From: Streptomyces sp. JB150
GTDB lineage: Bacteria > Actinomycetota > Actinomycetes > Streptomycetales > Streptomycetaceae
Direction: 5' to 3'
DNA length: 64,000 bases
Assembly (NCBI RefSeq): GCF_011193355.1
Contig: NZ_CP049780.1
Location: 114,464-178,463 of the forward strand
The translations under genes and the position numbers were made by a program. Every line of letters begins with the position of its first letter. The stretch's first letter is position 1. The notes below the pieces were generated by a model. It ran no database searches. It worked only from the letters and a program-made list of their open reading frames with translations, and was not told the origin of the DNA. Positions 42,338 through 51,111 of this stretch are shown here, piece after piece.

Positions 42338-43809
42338 CCGCCTCCTTCAGTGACCAGCTCCTCGCTCTCGCGCGGCCGAACCTCGCCTGGGTGTGCGAGC
42401 AGCTCGACCTCTTCGACTCCCTGGTGCCCGCCGGGGTCGTGTCCTTCGACCGGGACGAACCGTCCGTGACGCGCTCGGGCATCACCCTGCGCGCCCACGT
42501 CATCGGCACCTACGCCGTGGACGGCACCTGGATGTGGGCGTGGGCCAACGAGTCGTACCGGGACAGCGCGATCGCGGCGCGTTCGCTGGAGCTGCGTGAG
42601 CTGGGTGAGCGGGAGGGTGTGCCGGAGCTGACCGAGCCGATGCCGGATCTCAACCACTTCCCCGACCCCCGGCTGGCGGCCGACCACCTGCTGCTGATGT
42701 GCATGGGTCTGCTCGACGCCCGCGGCGGGGTGATCTGCGCGGTGAACGAACGCGGCCGGCTCTTCATGGTCGTCGACGACCCCGCCGTACCGCGCGCCGA
42801 GCCGCGCGCCGCCCGGCTCGCCACGGCCCTGCGCAACGGCGCCGCGCTGCTGCCGGGTTCCGCGCTGCAGCCGGTGCGGAGCTGGTTCGCACGGCACGGG
42901 ATCGAGCCGGTGTACGGGCCCGGCCGGGTGGAGGGCGTGCTGGACGGGGGCGACCGGGTCGTCGTGACCCTGGACGGCGAGGGGGTCACCGCTGTCGAGG
43001 TCACCGGACCGGACGGGGGCGCGCCCGCCTGCGGCACGGCCGGGGAACAGGAGTTGAAGGGGGCGCGCCGCTCCCCCGACGCGCCGCACCGGACGTTCCC
43101 GCGGCCGCTGCTGGCCGTGGCGGCGCGGGAGCTGGCCTTCTCGATCCTGCGGACGCGGGCGATGGTCCAGTACGCGGACGACCACCTCGACTTCGCCGGG
43201 CGCGCCCCGCTGTGGGACGAGCGGGCCGGGGAGCTGCGGTTCCCCGGCGGGGGCCTGAAGGCGCGCCGTCTCGGCTCCTACGACACCGAGGAGGGCTGGT
43301 TCCGGTGGGCGCCTGGTACGGAGGACTTCCGCGACCGGTTCCGGGAGGCGGCCGGGCTCGGCCGGGCGGAGGCCGGGATGCTGCCCGAACTGTCTGGCGA
43401 GCAGGTGGATCTGAGGGCATACGGACCGCGTGAGGCGGTCGCGGTCGCGCTGGCCCGCACGGCGGCGAGCGTGGCGGGCCACACCTTCACCTCGCTCGGC
43501 AACGACTTCTTCGCCGTCACCGACGACCGCCTGGGCGACACCGGGATCACCGACCTCGACGGGGCCGTCACGGACATCCGCGGGGGCGCGAGCTGGCTCC
43601 AGGGCCTGGTGGAGCAGTCGACCCGTGCCGAGACCATGCGGTCGCTCGCCCAGTCGTACTTCGAACGCGCCGGGTTGCAGGTGTGGCACTACGGGCAGCC
43701 GGACTTCATCAGCGGCGTGATCGGGGTGTACGAGGTGCGGGTCCACTTCGCGCCGGACGGGACCATCACCGAGGTCACGCCCGGCATGCTGATGGGAGCG
43801 CCCATGTGA
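42334..43809 (+). CDS. DUF6882-like protein with two related halves
   Basis: Protein of 491 aa. Residues ~1-180 begin with SFSDQLLALARPNLAWVCEQL and contain GTYAVDGTWMWAWANES; the second half (~285-490) repeats the scheme with RTRAMVQYADDHLDF and LGSYDTEEGWFRWAPG. Both resemble DUF6882 proteins of unknown function, so the gene looks like an internal domain duplication. No signal peptide or membrane segment is seen. Start chosen at ATG 42334 with GGAAAG 7 bp upstream. A hairpin terminator follows at 43821. Confidence 0.78.
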   Translation: MTASFSDQLLALARPNLAWVCEQLDLFDSLVPAGVVSFDRDEPSVTRSGITLRAHVIGTYAVDGTWMWAWANESYRDSAIAARSLELRELGEREGVPELTEPMPDLNHFPDPRLAADHLLLMCMGLLDARGGVICAVNERGRLFMVVDDPAVPRAEPRAARLATALRNGAALLPGSALQPVRSWFARHGIEPVYGPGRVEGVLDGGDRVVVTLDGEGVTAVEVTGPDGGAPACGTAGEQELKGARRSPDAPHRTFPRPLLAVAARELAFSILRTRAMVQYADDHLDFAGRAPLWDERAGELRFPGGGLKARRLGSYDTEEGWFRWAPGTEDFRDRFREAAGLGRAEAGMLPELSGEQVDLRAYGPREAVAVALARTAASVAGHTFTSLGNDFFAVTDDRLGDTGITDLDGAVTDIRGGASWLQGLVEQSTRAETMRSLAQSYFERAGLQVWHYGQPDFISGVIGVYEVRVHFAPDGTITEVTPGMLMGAPM

Positions 43810-43820
43810 CACGTCGTCCG

Positions 43821-43848
43821 TCCCCGTCGCTCCCCCGAGCGACGGGGA
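43821..43848. terminator. Hairpin terminator between convergent genes
   Basis: A 12-bp stem TCCCCGTCGCTC / GAGCGACGGGGA with a CCCC loop lies just after the stop of the DUF6882-like gene (43809) and before the convergent stop of the SDR gene (43942). Confidence 0.8.
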
Positions 43849-43941
43849 GGGGTCACCGGGGTCCGGGCGGCACACCGGTGGTCGCGGTGCGCCGCCCGGA
43901 ACTGGTGCGGAGCGGCCGTGCTCCGGCTCGGTCCTGGCGTG

Positions 43942-44823
43942 CTACGGGAGCGGCGTACCGCCCGTCGCGTTGACGATCTCCGCGGTGATGTACGACGCCT
44001 CCTGCGAGGCGAGGAAGACGTACGCGGGGGCCATCTCGGCGGGCTGGGCGGGGCGTCCGATCGGCGCCTGCTTGCCGAACTCCTGGGTGTCCGGCATGGT
44101 CGCCGGGATCAGCGGTGTCCACACCGGGCCCGGTGCGACGGCGTTGACCCGGATCCCCCGCTCGATCACCATCTGCGCCAGTCCCTGGGTGAAGTTGACG
44201 ATCGCGCCCTTCGTCATGGCGTAGTCCAGCAGATGCGGACTGGGCTTGTACGCCTGCACCGACGTCGAGTTGATGATGCTGCCGCCCTCCGGCATGTGCC
44301 GCAGGGCGAACTTGCACAGCCAGAACATGCCGTACAGGTTGGTCCGCACCACCCGGTCGAACTGCTCGGTGGAGATCGCCTCGATGCCGTCGGGCTGCGA
44401 CATCTGGTAGGCCGCGTTGTTCACCAGGATGTCGATCCGGCCGAACTCCTGAACGGCGCGGTCCACCAGGGACCGGCAGTTCTCCTCCTCGCGTACGTCG
44501 CAGGAGACGGCCACGGCCTGTCGCCCGGCCTCCTCGACCAGCCGTACGGTCTCGGCGGCGTCGTCCTTCTCGTCCTCCAGGTAGGTGAAGAGGACGTCTG
44601 CCCCCTCACGGGCGAACGCCAGCGCGACCGCCCGTCCGATGCCCGAGTCGCCGCCGGTGATCACGGCCTTGCGGTCCGTCAGCCGGCCGCTGCCCCGGTA
44701 CGACTCCTCCCCGTGGTCCGGGGGCGGGTCCATGGGCCCGGTCCAGCCGGGGTGCGGCTGGTCCTGGCCGGGGAAGTCCGGCTGCGGGTGCTGTTCGGTG
44801 GGGTCCTGCTGCTGCTCGGTCAC
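43942..44823 (-). CDS. General-stress-type short-chain dehydrogenase (YdaD/YhxD-like)
   Basis: SDR oxidoreductase, 293 aa. A Gln/Pro-rich N-terminal ~45 residues (DFPGQDQPHPGWTGPMDP) precedes AVITGGDSGIGRAVALAFA, NNAAY, the catalytic Ser in INSTSVQAY, and YAMTKGAIVNF with catalytic Tyr-Lys. The extension is typical of YdaD/YhxD-type SDRs linked to stress and solvent tolerance in bacilli and actinobacteria. GTG 44823 has AAGGAGG upstream. Cofactor and substrate unknown. Confidence 0.9.
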   Translation of the reverse strand: MTEQQQDPTEQHPQPDFPGQDQPHPGWTGPMDPPPDHGEESYRGSGRLTDRKAVITGGDSGIGRAVALAFAREGADVLFTYLEDEKDDAAETVRLVEEAGRQAVAVSCDVREEENCRSLVDRAVQEFGRIDILVNNAAYQMSQPDGIEAISTEQFDRVVRTNLYGMFWLCKFALRHMPEGGSIINSTSVQAYKPSPHLLDYAMTKGAIVNFTQGLAQMVIERGIRVNAVAPGPVWTPLIPATMPDTQEFGKQAPIGRPAQPAEMAPAYVFLASQEASYITAEIVNATGGTPLP

Positions 44824-45071
44824 GTGGTCAGCCTCCTTGTCGGCAGGTACGACCGGTGCGGTGCCCGGTGCTCTACGGCCTGCGGCACGGGTACCCACGA
44901 CAGCGCGATGTCGATCAGGTTCGCCGAGGCCGGTGCGCCGGGTCCGTCCGGTGCCGCCCGGCGCGTGGTGAAGCCAATCACCGCGGGCGTGCTTCGCGAG
45001 GACCGCCACGCTGGCCGGCGCGGCCGGCGGAGTGAACGGCGCGGTCAGCGGCGAGTGTGCGGCGGATCGCC

Positions 45072-45779
45072 TCACACGGTGGCTTCGGGCCGCTGCGCGC
45101 TGAGGTGGACCACGTGGGTGCGGGCGGCGTGCGGGGTGAGCAGGCCGCGCAGTTCCCCGGCCGCCGTCGTCAGAAGGTGGCCGTCGTGGCAGGCGCGGAG
45201 GGTTTCGAGGACGAAGGTGACGCGGGCGGAGTCCTCGGTGACGCGGGTGCGGTGGGCGTCGCGGTGGTTCCAGTGGCGGGTCAGGACGCCGTCGGTGTCG
45301 GCGTAGACGACCTCGCCGGGCCTGGGGGTCTCCACGGTGCCGGGTTCGCCGAGCGGGGTGAACTCCTCGCTACCGTCCGCGTACCGGATGACGACGTCAC
45401 CGGCGACGTGGTCGAGGTCGAAGGCGCCGGCCGGCAGGCCGTGGCGGACGGAGACGGTGTTGTAGGCGTCGACCGCGGGGTTGACGCGCGGCAGGGTGCC
45501 CTTCTTCGCCAGTCTCCGGCCGAGGGCGTCGACGCTGGGACGGATGCGGCGGGGGTTGGTGCCGAAGGAGCGGTAGGCGGTGTGCCAGGCCTCGATGCGC
45601 GGATCGGTCTCGTCGGCGGGCTGCCAGGTCCCGTCGGCGAGCTGCCGCTCCAGGTCCGCCACGGCGGCGGCGGTCTCCGGCCAGGGCCCGTGGCCGTCGA
45701 GGCCGGTGGCGGTGACGAGGGCGATGAGGGTGTCGGGGAAGGCGTCGGCGACTGCGGGGCTGAGACGGAACGTGGTCAT
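45072..45779 (-). CDS. B3/B4 domain protein (PheRS beta-like editing fold)
   Basis: Protein of 235 aa with a B3/B4 tRNA-binding-type domain: AYRSFGTNPRRIRPSVDALGRRL and PAVDAYNTVSVRHGLPAGAFDLDHVAG are the hallmark. The domain resembles the editing module of phenylalanyl-tRNA synthetase beta chain; free-standing copies may bind or hydrolyse misaminoacylated tRNA, but this is not shown here. It is followed upstream by a PaiB-like gene with a 41-bp gap and a divergent XRE-cupin regulator, a plausible operon and its regulator. Confidence 0.85.
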   Translation of the reverse strand: MTTFRLSPAVADAFPDTLIALVTATGLDGHGPWPETAAAVADLERQLADGTWQPADETDPRIEAWHTAYRSFGTNPRRIRPSVDALGRRLAKKGTLPRVNPAVDAYNTVSVRHGLPAGAFDLDHVAGDVVIRYADGSEEFTPLGEPGTVETPRPGEVVYADTDGVLTRHWNHRDAHRTRVTEDSARVTFVLETLRACHDGHLLTTAAGELRGLLTPHAARTHVVHLSAQRPEATV

Positions 45780-45820
45780 GGCTGGGGCTTCCAGGTCTGT
45801 CGGGTGGTCGTGGGGCGTGG

Positions 45821-46471
45821 TCAGGGCTGCTTGTAGGGGCCGATGCGGTCCAGGCGGCGGCGCTGCTGGGCCGCGGCGGCGAGGTCCAGGCCCTGGGCGC
45901 GCGCGGTGAGGTGGTCCGCGACGGCGGTGCGGTGTCCGACCGGTTTGTGGTCGTCGTACTTGAACTTGGCCCGCACCTCGGTGACGTCCAGGTACAGGCC
46001 TCGGATACCGGACAGCATGCGCCCGTAAGGGGGGTGGCCGGCGACGATGCCGGCGTGGTCGCCGGCGGGCTGGAAGTGCGCCATCTGGACGCGCAGGAGT
46101 TCCGCCTTGGCCTCGGGGTCGTCGACGATCGTGGCGCGGCAGGTGAACTGGACGGCGGTGTAGTAGCTGGTGGGGACGCCGTCGGTGGGCGGGGTGTCCG
46201 GCTGGGCGCGCCAGGGGCCGGGGACGAAGGTGTAGTCGCCGAAGACGGTGAACAGGACGTTCGGGTCGTTCTCGAGCGCCCTCCAGACGGGGTTCGGCCG
46301 GGCGAGGTGGATCAGGAGCCGGCCGTTGCCGCCGGCGAAGTGGGTGGGCACGGCCATGGGCGGCCGGCCCGGCGGGCCGTTGACGCTGAGCAGGCCGAAA
46401 TCGTGACCGTCGGCGATCCAGGACCGCCATTCGGCTTCGTCCAGACTCGCGTCCCAGGGGTGGATCAGCAT
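45821..46471 (-). CDS. PaiB-like FMN-binding protein
   Basis: Protein of 216 aa of the PaiB/FMN-binding split-barrel family: LIHPWDASLDEAEWRSWIADG at the start, PMAVPTHFAGGNGRLLIHLARPNP and the C-terminal IRGLYLDVTEVRAKFK. PaiB was first described in Bacillus as a negative regulator of sporulation and protease genes; other members bind flavin or haem. AAGGAG precedes ATG 46471. Together with the B3/B4 gene it lies divergent to an XRE-cupin regulator, which probably controls both. Confidence 0.87.
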   Translation of the reverse strand: MLIHPWDASLDEAEWRSWIADGHDFGLLSVNGPPGRPPMAVPTHFAGGNGRLLIHLARPNPVWRALENDPNVLFTVFGDYTFVPGPWRAQPDTPPTDGVPTSYYTAVQFTCRATIVDDPEAKAELLRVQMAHFQPAGDHAGIVAGHPPYGRMLSGIRGLYLDVTEVRAKFKYDDHKPVGHRTAVADHLTARAQGLDLAAAAQQRRRLDRIGPYKQP

Positions 46472-46701
46472 GGGGGAACTCCTTGCGCGGAGGGGCAGAG
46501 CGAGGCGGAGACGGTGTCCGTGGCCGACGCCCTCGGCGGCCAGGCGGAGGTGCCCGCTGGGGGCGGCTCGGTACGTACACCCCTTACGATGCACTGGAAC
46601 GACCAGACCGTACATCGAACCGACCGACCCGTGTCAACCGAGCGACCGCGCGGTGCAATGGAGTGGGTCGGGAATCACTCAGGAACGAGGACGGTGATCA
46701 G

Positions 46702-47280
46702 GTGGCCGAGACAGAGGCGGCCTTGCGCACCCTCGCGCACAACGTCAGAACCGCCCGCACCCGCGCGGGCCTGTCCCTCGACGAACTCGGCCGGCGCGCC
46801 GGTGTCAGCAAGGGGGCCCTGGTCGCCCTGGAGAAGGCCCAGGGCAACCCGAACTTCGCCACGCTCGTCCGGCTCGCCGACACCCTCGGCGTCTCCGTGT
46901 CCGCCCTCCTGGAAGGGCCGCCCGAGGAGCGCGTCCGCGTCGTGACCGCCGACGACGTCAAGCCGCTGTGGGTGGGCGAGCGGGGCAGCGAGGCCCGGCT
47001 CATGCTGACCACCTCGGGCCCAGCGCCCGTCGAGGTCTGGCGCTGGCGGCTCCAGCCCGGCGAGGAGTACCCCAGCCACCCCCACCAGGCGGGAGTCGTC
47101 GAAACCGTCAGTGTCACCTCGGGGCGGATGGTCCTCGTCGCCGACGGCGTCGAGCACCCGCTGCACGCCGGACAGACCGCCACGTTCGACGCCACGGTCC
47201 CTCACACCTACCGCGGGGCGGGCGAGCGGACCTGCCACCTCGTCATGACCGTCCACCTGCCGCCCGGCCCCACGCCCTGA
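46702..47280 (+). CDS. XRE-family transcriptional regulator with cupin sensor
   Basis: Regulator of 192 aa: an N-terminal XRE helix-turn-helix (~residues 8-65; LSLDELGRRAGVSKGALVALEKAQGNP) and a C-terminal cupin barrel (~105-185; LQPGEEYPSHPHQAGVVETVSV ... GQTATFDATVPHTYRG) that usually binds a small ligand. GTG 46702 is the most likely start because helix-turn-helix similarity begins right after it; the ribosome site is weak. It is divergent from the paiB-like/B3-B4 pair, with 230 bp between the starts. Confidence 0.88.
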   Translation: MAETEAALRTLAHNVRTARTRAGLSLDELGRRAGVSKGALVALEKAQGNPNFATLVRLADTLGVSVSALLEGPPEERVRVVTADDVKPLWVGERGSEARLMLTTSGPAPVEVWRWRLQPGEEYPSHPHQAGVVETVSVTSGRMVLVADGVEHPLHAGQTATFDATVPHTYRGAGERTCHLVMTVHLPPGPTP

Positions 47281-47336
47281 CCCCGCTGGACCGCGAGAGG
47301 GCTGCCGCCAAGGGCCGTGCGCCGCGTTCGGGTGAT

Positions 47337-48112
47337 TCAGACGCACTCCCCCTTGGCGTTCACCGGGGTCCAGCCCGACGGGCCCACGTCGTTGACCGCG
47401 CGCACCTGGAAGCACTGCTGCCCGAGGGGCAGGTCGGGCCAGGTGAAGCTCTTGCTGTCTGTGGGCAGGCTCTTGGTCTGGTTGAGCGTGGTGTTGCGGA
47501 TCTCCATGCGCGTCTCGTCGGTGGCGGGGTTCTCCCACGCCACGCGCACGCTCGAGGGCTGCCCGGCGACCCTGGTGGCGACCACGGCCGACGGCTCGGC
47601 CGGCCGGCCGATGCCGGTCCCGGAGCCGGCGGCGTGTTTCAGGGTGAACGTCGCCCTGGCGTGGTCGGGGGAGCCCAGTTCGTCGTTGCGGGCATCCAGC
47701 CGCCACTTCAGGCTTTTGCGCGGGGCGAACGCCGTCTGGATGCCCTCGTCCTGGGCGTCGAGGTCGTCCGAGCCGCAGCTCGATCCCTCGAAGAGCCGGA
47801 GCGTGGGCGAGACGACGACCGATTCGTTGGACCTGAGCTCGAAGAGGATGGTCAAAACGCCCCGCGCCTGGTCCCCCGCGCACACCGACCGGGTGAGCGT
47901 GGTGCGTGTCCTGTCGTGGCTCAGCGCGGTCGTCATGTCCAGCTTGAGTGTCCGGGAGGCCCTGGAGGAACCGATGCCGGGCGGGCTCGTGACGAACAGC
48001 TCACCCGTCACGGTGATGGTGTGGTACTGGCCGCGGTGGCCGGCGGCGCCACCCACACGCAGAGCAGAGGCACCGGGAGAGCCGCCGCAACGGCGACGCG
48101 TCGCAGCCTCAT
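47337..48112 (-). pseudogene. Frameshifted secreted protein with fibronectin-III-like domain
   Basis: Two frames must be joined to make sense. ATG 48112, preceded by GAGG, encodes a textbook signal peptide (MRLRRVAVAAALPVPLLCVW ... PPATAA) but stops at 48008. The mature protein continues in another frame from about 48035 (TITVTGELFVTSPPG) to 47337. One base appears to be missing around 48030-48040. The mature part (~230 aa) ends with an FN3-like domain (PSSVRVAWENPATDETRMEIRN ... CFQVRAVNDVGPSGW). It may be a recent null allele, a sequencing error, or recoded. Family otherwise unrecognised. Confidence 0.65.
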
Positions 48113-48183
48113 CACCCCACCTCGCAATCGCCTCGTCGGGTTTCGGTGGACGGAGGGGCTCAGCGGAAGAGTGGTGGTTCCTC

Positions 48184-48720
48184 TCATCGTCCCGCCCTCC
48201 CCCGGATGCGTCCACCGCAGGGCGGTGAGTTCGGGGACCGGCCGTTGTCAGCCGTCCTGGCCCAGGTGGTGCCGGGCCAGTCCGATACACCGGCCAGACG
48301 GGCGGCGGCCCGGGCGGGGTCGCCGGTCCGCGTGGGCTGGTCCACCTCGAAGTCGTAACCGGTCAGGCCGCTTTCGTCCTCGACGATGCGGGCGACGCGG
48401 CAGGCCCGCTCCATGAGGTCCCGTGCCGCTCGCCCGGAGTGGCGGTAGGCGACTTCGATGTCGGCCGTGTCCGCGCGGTGGTCGAGCTGGATGCGGCCCG
48501 GCGGGCCGGTCGTCTCCAGGGTCGGGCTGGACGGGTACTCCTCGGACGCGACCGGGCCGGCCTCCCGCGCGACCCGGTCGACGATGCGCTCCCAGGCGGC
48601 CCGCTGTGCGGTGGTCAGCCGCAGGGGTGGCAGGTCGGCGTCGGCGTCGGCGTCGGCGTCGAAACCGGCGTTGAGGTGGTCGAGGGTCTCGTGGAGGGTC
48701 AGGCCGGGTCGTACCCGCAC
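48184..48720 (-). CDS. Conserved hypothetical protein
   Basis: Protein of 178 aa from GTG 48720; the frame opens further upstream but offers no good start, so the true N-terminus is unsure. An early DADADADAD run is encoded by a GTCGGC hexanucleotide tract (~48635-48662). The middle (TTAQRAAWERIVDRVAREAGP, TADIEVAYRHSGRAARDLMERACRVARIVEDESGLTGYDFEVDQPT) looks like a folded alpha/beta domain with good codon bias. I do not recognise a family. It sits between the frameshifted FN3 gene and a PAP2 gene. Confidence 0.6.
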   Translation of the reverse strand: MRVRPGLTLHETLDHLNAGFDADADADADLPPLRLTTAQRAAWERIVDRVAREAGPVASEEYPSSPTLETTGPPGRIQLDHRADTADIEVAYRHSGRAARDLMERACRVARIVEDESGLTGYDFEVDQPTRTGDPARAAARLAGVSDWPGTTWARTADNGRSPNSPPCGGRIRGRAGR

Positions 48721-48798
48721 CAGGGTGATCTCGTAGGTCAGCCGGTGAATCCACGCAACGCCCGGAGACGGCTGTGGGATTCGGCGGGGGCGGTCACG

Positions 48799-48840
48799 CG
48801 CGGGGCCCGCAGCCGGTGCTGTGCGGCTGCGGGCCCCGCG
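48799..48840. terminator. Long hairpin terminator downstream of the PAP2 gene
   Basis: A 17-bp stem (centred on CGGGGCCCGCAGCCG and its complement) with an 8-base loop lies 11 bp beyond the PAP2 stop on the minus strand, and should end that transcript. Confidence 0.85.
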
Positions 48841-48850
48841 GTGTCGGGTG

Positions 48851-50332
48851 TCACAGGAGGGTGATGGGCTTCTGGTCGTCCGCGGCCGGCGCCGCCGGCG
48901 GTTCGGGGACCGGTGGCTGGGGCGTCGGTGACTCGGCGGGCGTCTGCCGGGGAGCGGGGACTCGCTCGGCCGGGACGGGCGCGGCTTCCGGTTCTGGCGG
49001 GGCCGCGGTGCGTACGTAGCCGTAGATCACCGAGGCCATCGCCAGCAGGAGCAGCGGGCCGTAGAGCCACGGATGCCTGGCCATCTGCGTCGGGAGGTAG
49101 TAGTACGACGCCAGGAGCGCGGCGAAGACGGCCGTGCCGTACGCGACCAGCTGAAGTCCCGGCCGGTCCCAGCCGCGGTCGAAGGAGCGCAGGGCCGCCT
49201 CGATGGTGAGGACGAAGACGACGCCGGCGACGAGGTCGGCGCCGTAGTGGTAACCGAACCCGAGCGTCGCGCACAGCGTGGCCACCAGCCAGAAGGTGCC
49301 TGCGTGGCGCAGGACGCGCGGACCGCGGCGGGTGTGGAGGAAGATCGCGGTGGCCCAGGCGGTGTGCAGGCTGGGCATGCAGTTGCGCGGGGTGATCTCG
49401 TCGAAGGGGATGGAGTGGGGGGTGGTGAGCGGCGGTGGTGTGGCCGGCCAGATCTCGGCCACCGCCCACTGGCGGGTGGGCCAGGTGTCCGACCAGATGC
49501 TGACCGAGGCCCAGTGTTCGGTGCCGGTGCCGTAGGCGAAGATCGGCCCGACGACGGGGTAGATCATGTACACGGCAGGACCGAGGAGGCCGATCAGCAG
49601 GAAGCTGCGCACCAGGTGGTGGCGGGGGAAGCGGCGCGCGGTCGCGACGTGGCGCAGCTGGTAGAGGGCGACGATGACGGCGGCGACGGGGAGCTGGCCG
49701 TAGACGAAGTCGAGGAGGTTGTAGCCGAAGGCTCCGGTGGCCTCGACGATCCGGCCCGCCACCCAGGACGGGTTGCCCAGCGCCTGGTCGGCGGTCGCCA
49801 CGTACGGGTCGAGGACGTCGGGGCGGGTCTCGGCGGTGATCAGCAGCCAGGTGTCACCGGTCTTGCGGCCGGTGATCAGGAGCAGGCCCAGGCCGACACC
49901 CTTGAGCAGCAGGGCGCGCTCGGGGCCGGTGCGGCGGGTGAGGGCGACGACCGCGCAGCCCAGCATCACCCACAGCGCGCCGTTGCCGAAGGGGTGGCCC
50001 CCGGTGACCTCGGTGTCGGTGGCCCAGCGGACGAGGAGGAAGGCGAGGTCGACGCCGATCGCGGCGGCGAGGGCGAGGAAGCGCTGCCGCCAGGTGAGGA
50101 CCACCATCATCAGCGCCATGCTGGCGTACAGCAGACCACCCGATTTGGGCGGGTACATCACCTCTCGTACTTGGTTGGTGATCGGCCCGGGTACGCCGTA
50201 GCGGCGGGCGGCGATCTCCAGGGCGACGAGAAATCCGAGGGTCACCACACCGGCGGCGACCCACAGAAGGGTGCGGGGCCGACGCGGGGCGGGGAAGGTG
50301 TTTCTGCCCTGTCTGCGCGAGAACACCCGCAT
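48851..50332 (-). CDS. PAP2-superfamily integral membrane phosphatase/transferase
   Basis: Multi-spanning membrane protein, 493 aa, with around 12 hydrophobic segments. The PAP2 catalytic signatures are NCMPSLHTAWATAIFL and GYHYGADLVAG. These match the inositolphosphotransferase/AUR1-type PAP2 group, which transfer or remove phosphate on lipid or polyprenyl carriers. The last ~60 residues are Pro/Ala-rich and cytosolic. Start at ATG 50332 is plausible, though the ribosome site is weak; a TTG 27 bp upstream with GGAAAA is an alternative. Monocistronic. Substrate unknown. Confidence 0.83.
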   Translation of the reverse strand: MRVFSRRQGRNTFPAPRRPRTLLWVAAGVVTLGFLVALEIAARRYGVPGPITNQVREVMYPPKSGGLLYASMALMMVVLTWRQRFLALAAAIGVDLAFLLVRWATDTEVTGGHPFGNGALWVMLGCAVVALTRRTGPERALLLKGVGLGLLLITGRKTGDTWLLITAETRPDVLDPYVATADQALGNPSWVAGRIVEATGAFGYNLLDFVYGQLPVAAVIVALYQLRHVATARRFPRHHLVRSFLLIGLLGPAVYMIYPVVGPIFAYGTGTEHWASVSIWSDTWPTRQWAVAEIWPATPPPLTTPHSIPFDEITPRNCMPSLHTAWATAIFLHTRRGPRVLRHAGTFWLVATLCATLGFGYHYGADLVAGVVFVLTIEAALRSFDRGWDRPGLQLVAYGTAVFAALLASYYYLPTQMARHPWLYGPLLLLAMASVIYGYVRTAAPPEPEAAPVPAERVPAPRQTPAESPTPQPPVPEPPAAPAADDQKPITLL

Positions 50333-50555
50333 TGCTCTGGATATCAATTCTTCGGCCAATTTTTTTCCGTTGGGTGATGGGCAATTGGGGTGTCCTCGCA
50401 GGCTCGAACATGTTAACGGAGCGGTGCGGGGAGCGACCCGGCGCGTTACGGTCAACGGTCCGGGCCACCGGAAAAGACGCATCCTGGGCCTGGAAGGTGC
50501 CGTGGTGGGCAAAATCGGAAGGCGGCCGGACCGGCTCCCCTGCTACCGTGCGCCG

Positions 50556-50990
50556 ATGTCATCGGTCAGGAAGTTCCAAGTCACCTTCGACTGCGCGGAA
50601 CCCGAGCGTCTCGCTCGCTTCTGGTGCGAGGTGCTGGGGTACGACCCGGCGCCGCCGCCGCGGGGGTTCGCCAGCTGGGACGCGTTCGACCGCACTCTGC
50701 CGCCCGAGCAGCGGGGAGGGGCGTTCGCCTGCGTCGATCCCTCGGGTGAGGGGCCGCGGCTCTACTTCCAGCGCGTCCCCGAGGGCAAGGTCGTCAAGAA
50801 CCGGGTCCATCTCTGCGTGCGGGTCGGCACCGGGTTGGTGGGGGAAGAGCGCCTCGCCGCACTCCGGGCCGAGTGCGCGCGGCTGGAGGCGCTCGGCGCC
50901 AGGTGCCAGCGCGTGCTGCTCGCCGACGAGCACAACGAGTCGTGCATCGTGATGCAGGACATCGAGGGGAACGAGTTCTGTCTCGACTGA
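50556..50990 (+). CDS. VOC/glyoxalase-like domain protein
   Basis: Protein of 144 aa with the vicinal-oxygen-chelate fold: VTFDCAEPERLARFWCEVLGY at the start, FQRVPEGKVVKNRVHLCVRVG in the middle and MQDIEGNEFCLD at the end. Such Glyoxalase_6-type proteins are metalloenzymes or antibiotic-binding proteins, but no specific function can be assigned. Good codon bias; it stands alone between the PAP2 gene (divergent) and the F420-type oxidoreductase (convergent). Confidence 0.85.
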   Translation: MSSVRKFQVTFDCAEPERLARFWCEVLGYDPAPPPRGFASWDAFDRTLPPEQRGGAFACVDPSGEGPRLYFQRVPEGKVVKNRVHLCVRVGTGLVGEERLAALRAECARLEALGARCQRVLLADEHNESCIVMQDIEGNEFCLD

Positions 50991-50991
50991 G

Positions 50992-51033
50992 CGCCGGCGC
51001 GGGAGCACCCGGCGTCGGCGCGGGACCACCCGG
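50992..51033. repeat. 21-bp tandem repeat after the VOC gene
   Basis: Two adjacent 21-bp units (first beginning GCGCCGGCGCGGGAGCACCC) match at 19 of 21 positions, with a partial third copy from 51034. They fill much of the 121-bp gap between two convergent genes, where no hairpin terminator was otherwise seen. Confidence 0.85.
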
Positions 51034-51111
51034 CGCCGACGCGGCCGGTTCCGCGCCCGTGTCCGCTCCCGCGCCCGTTCCGGGGCGCGTTTCCGGGCGG
51101 GCGGCTGGGCC

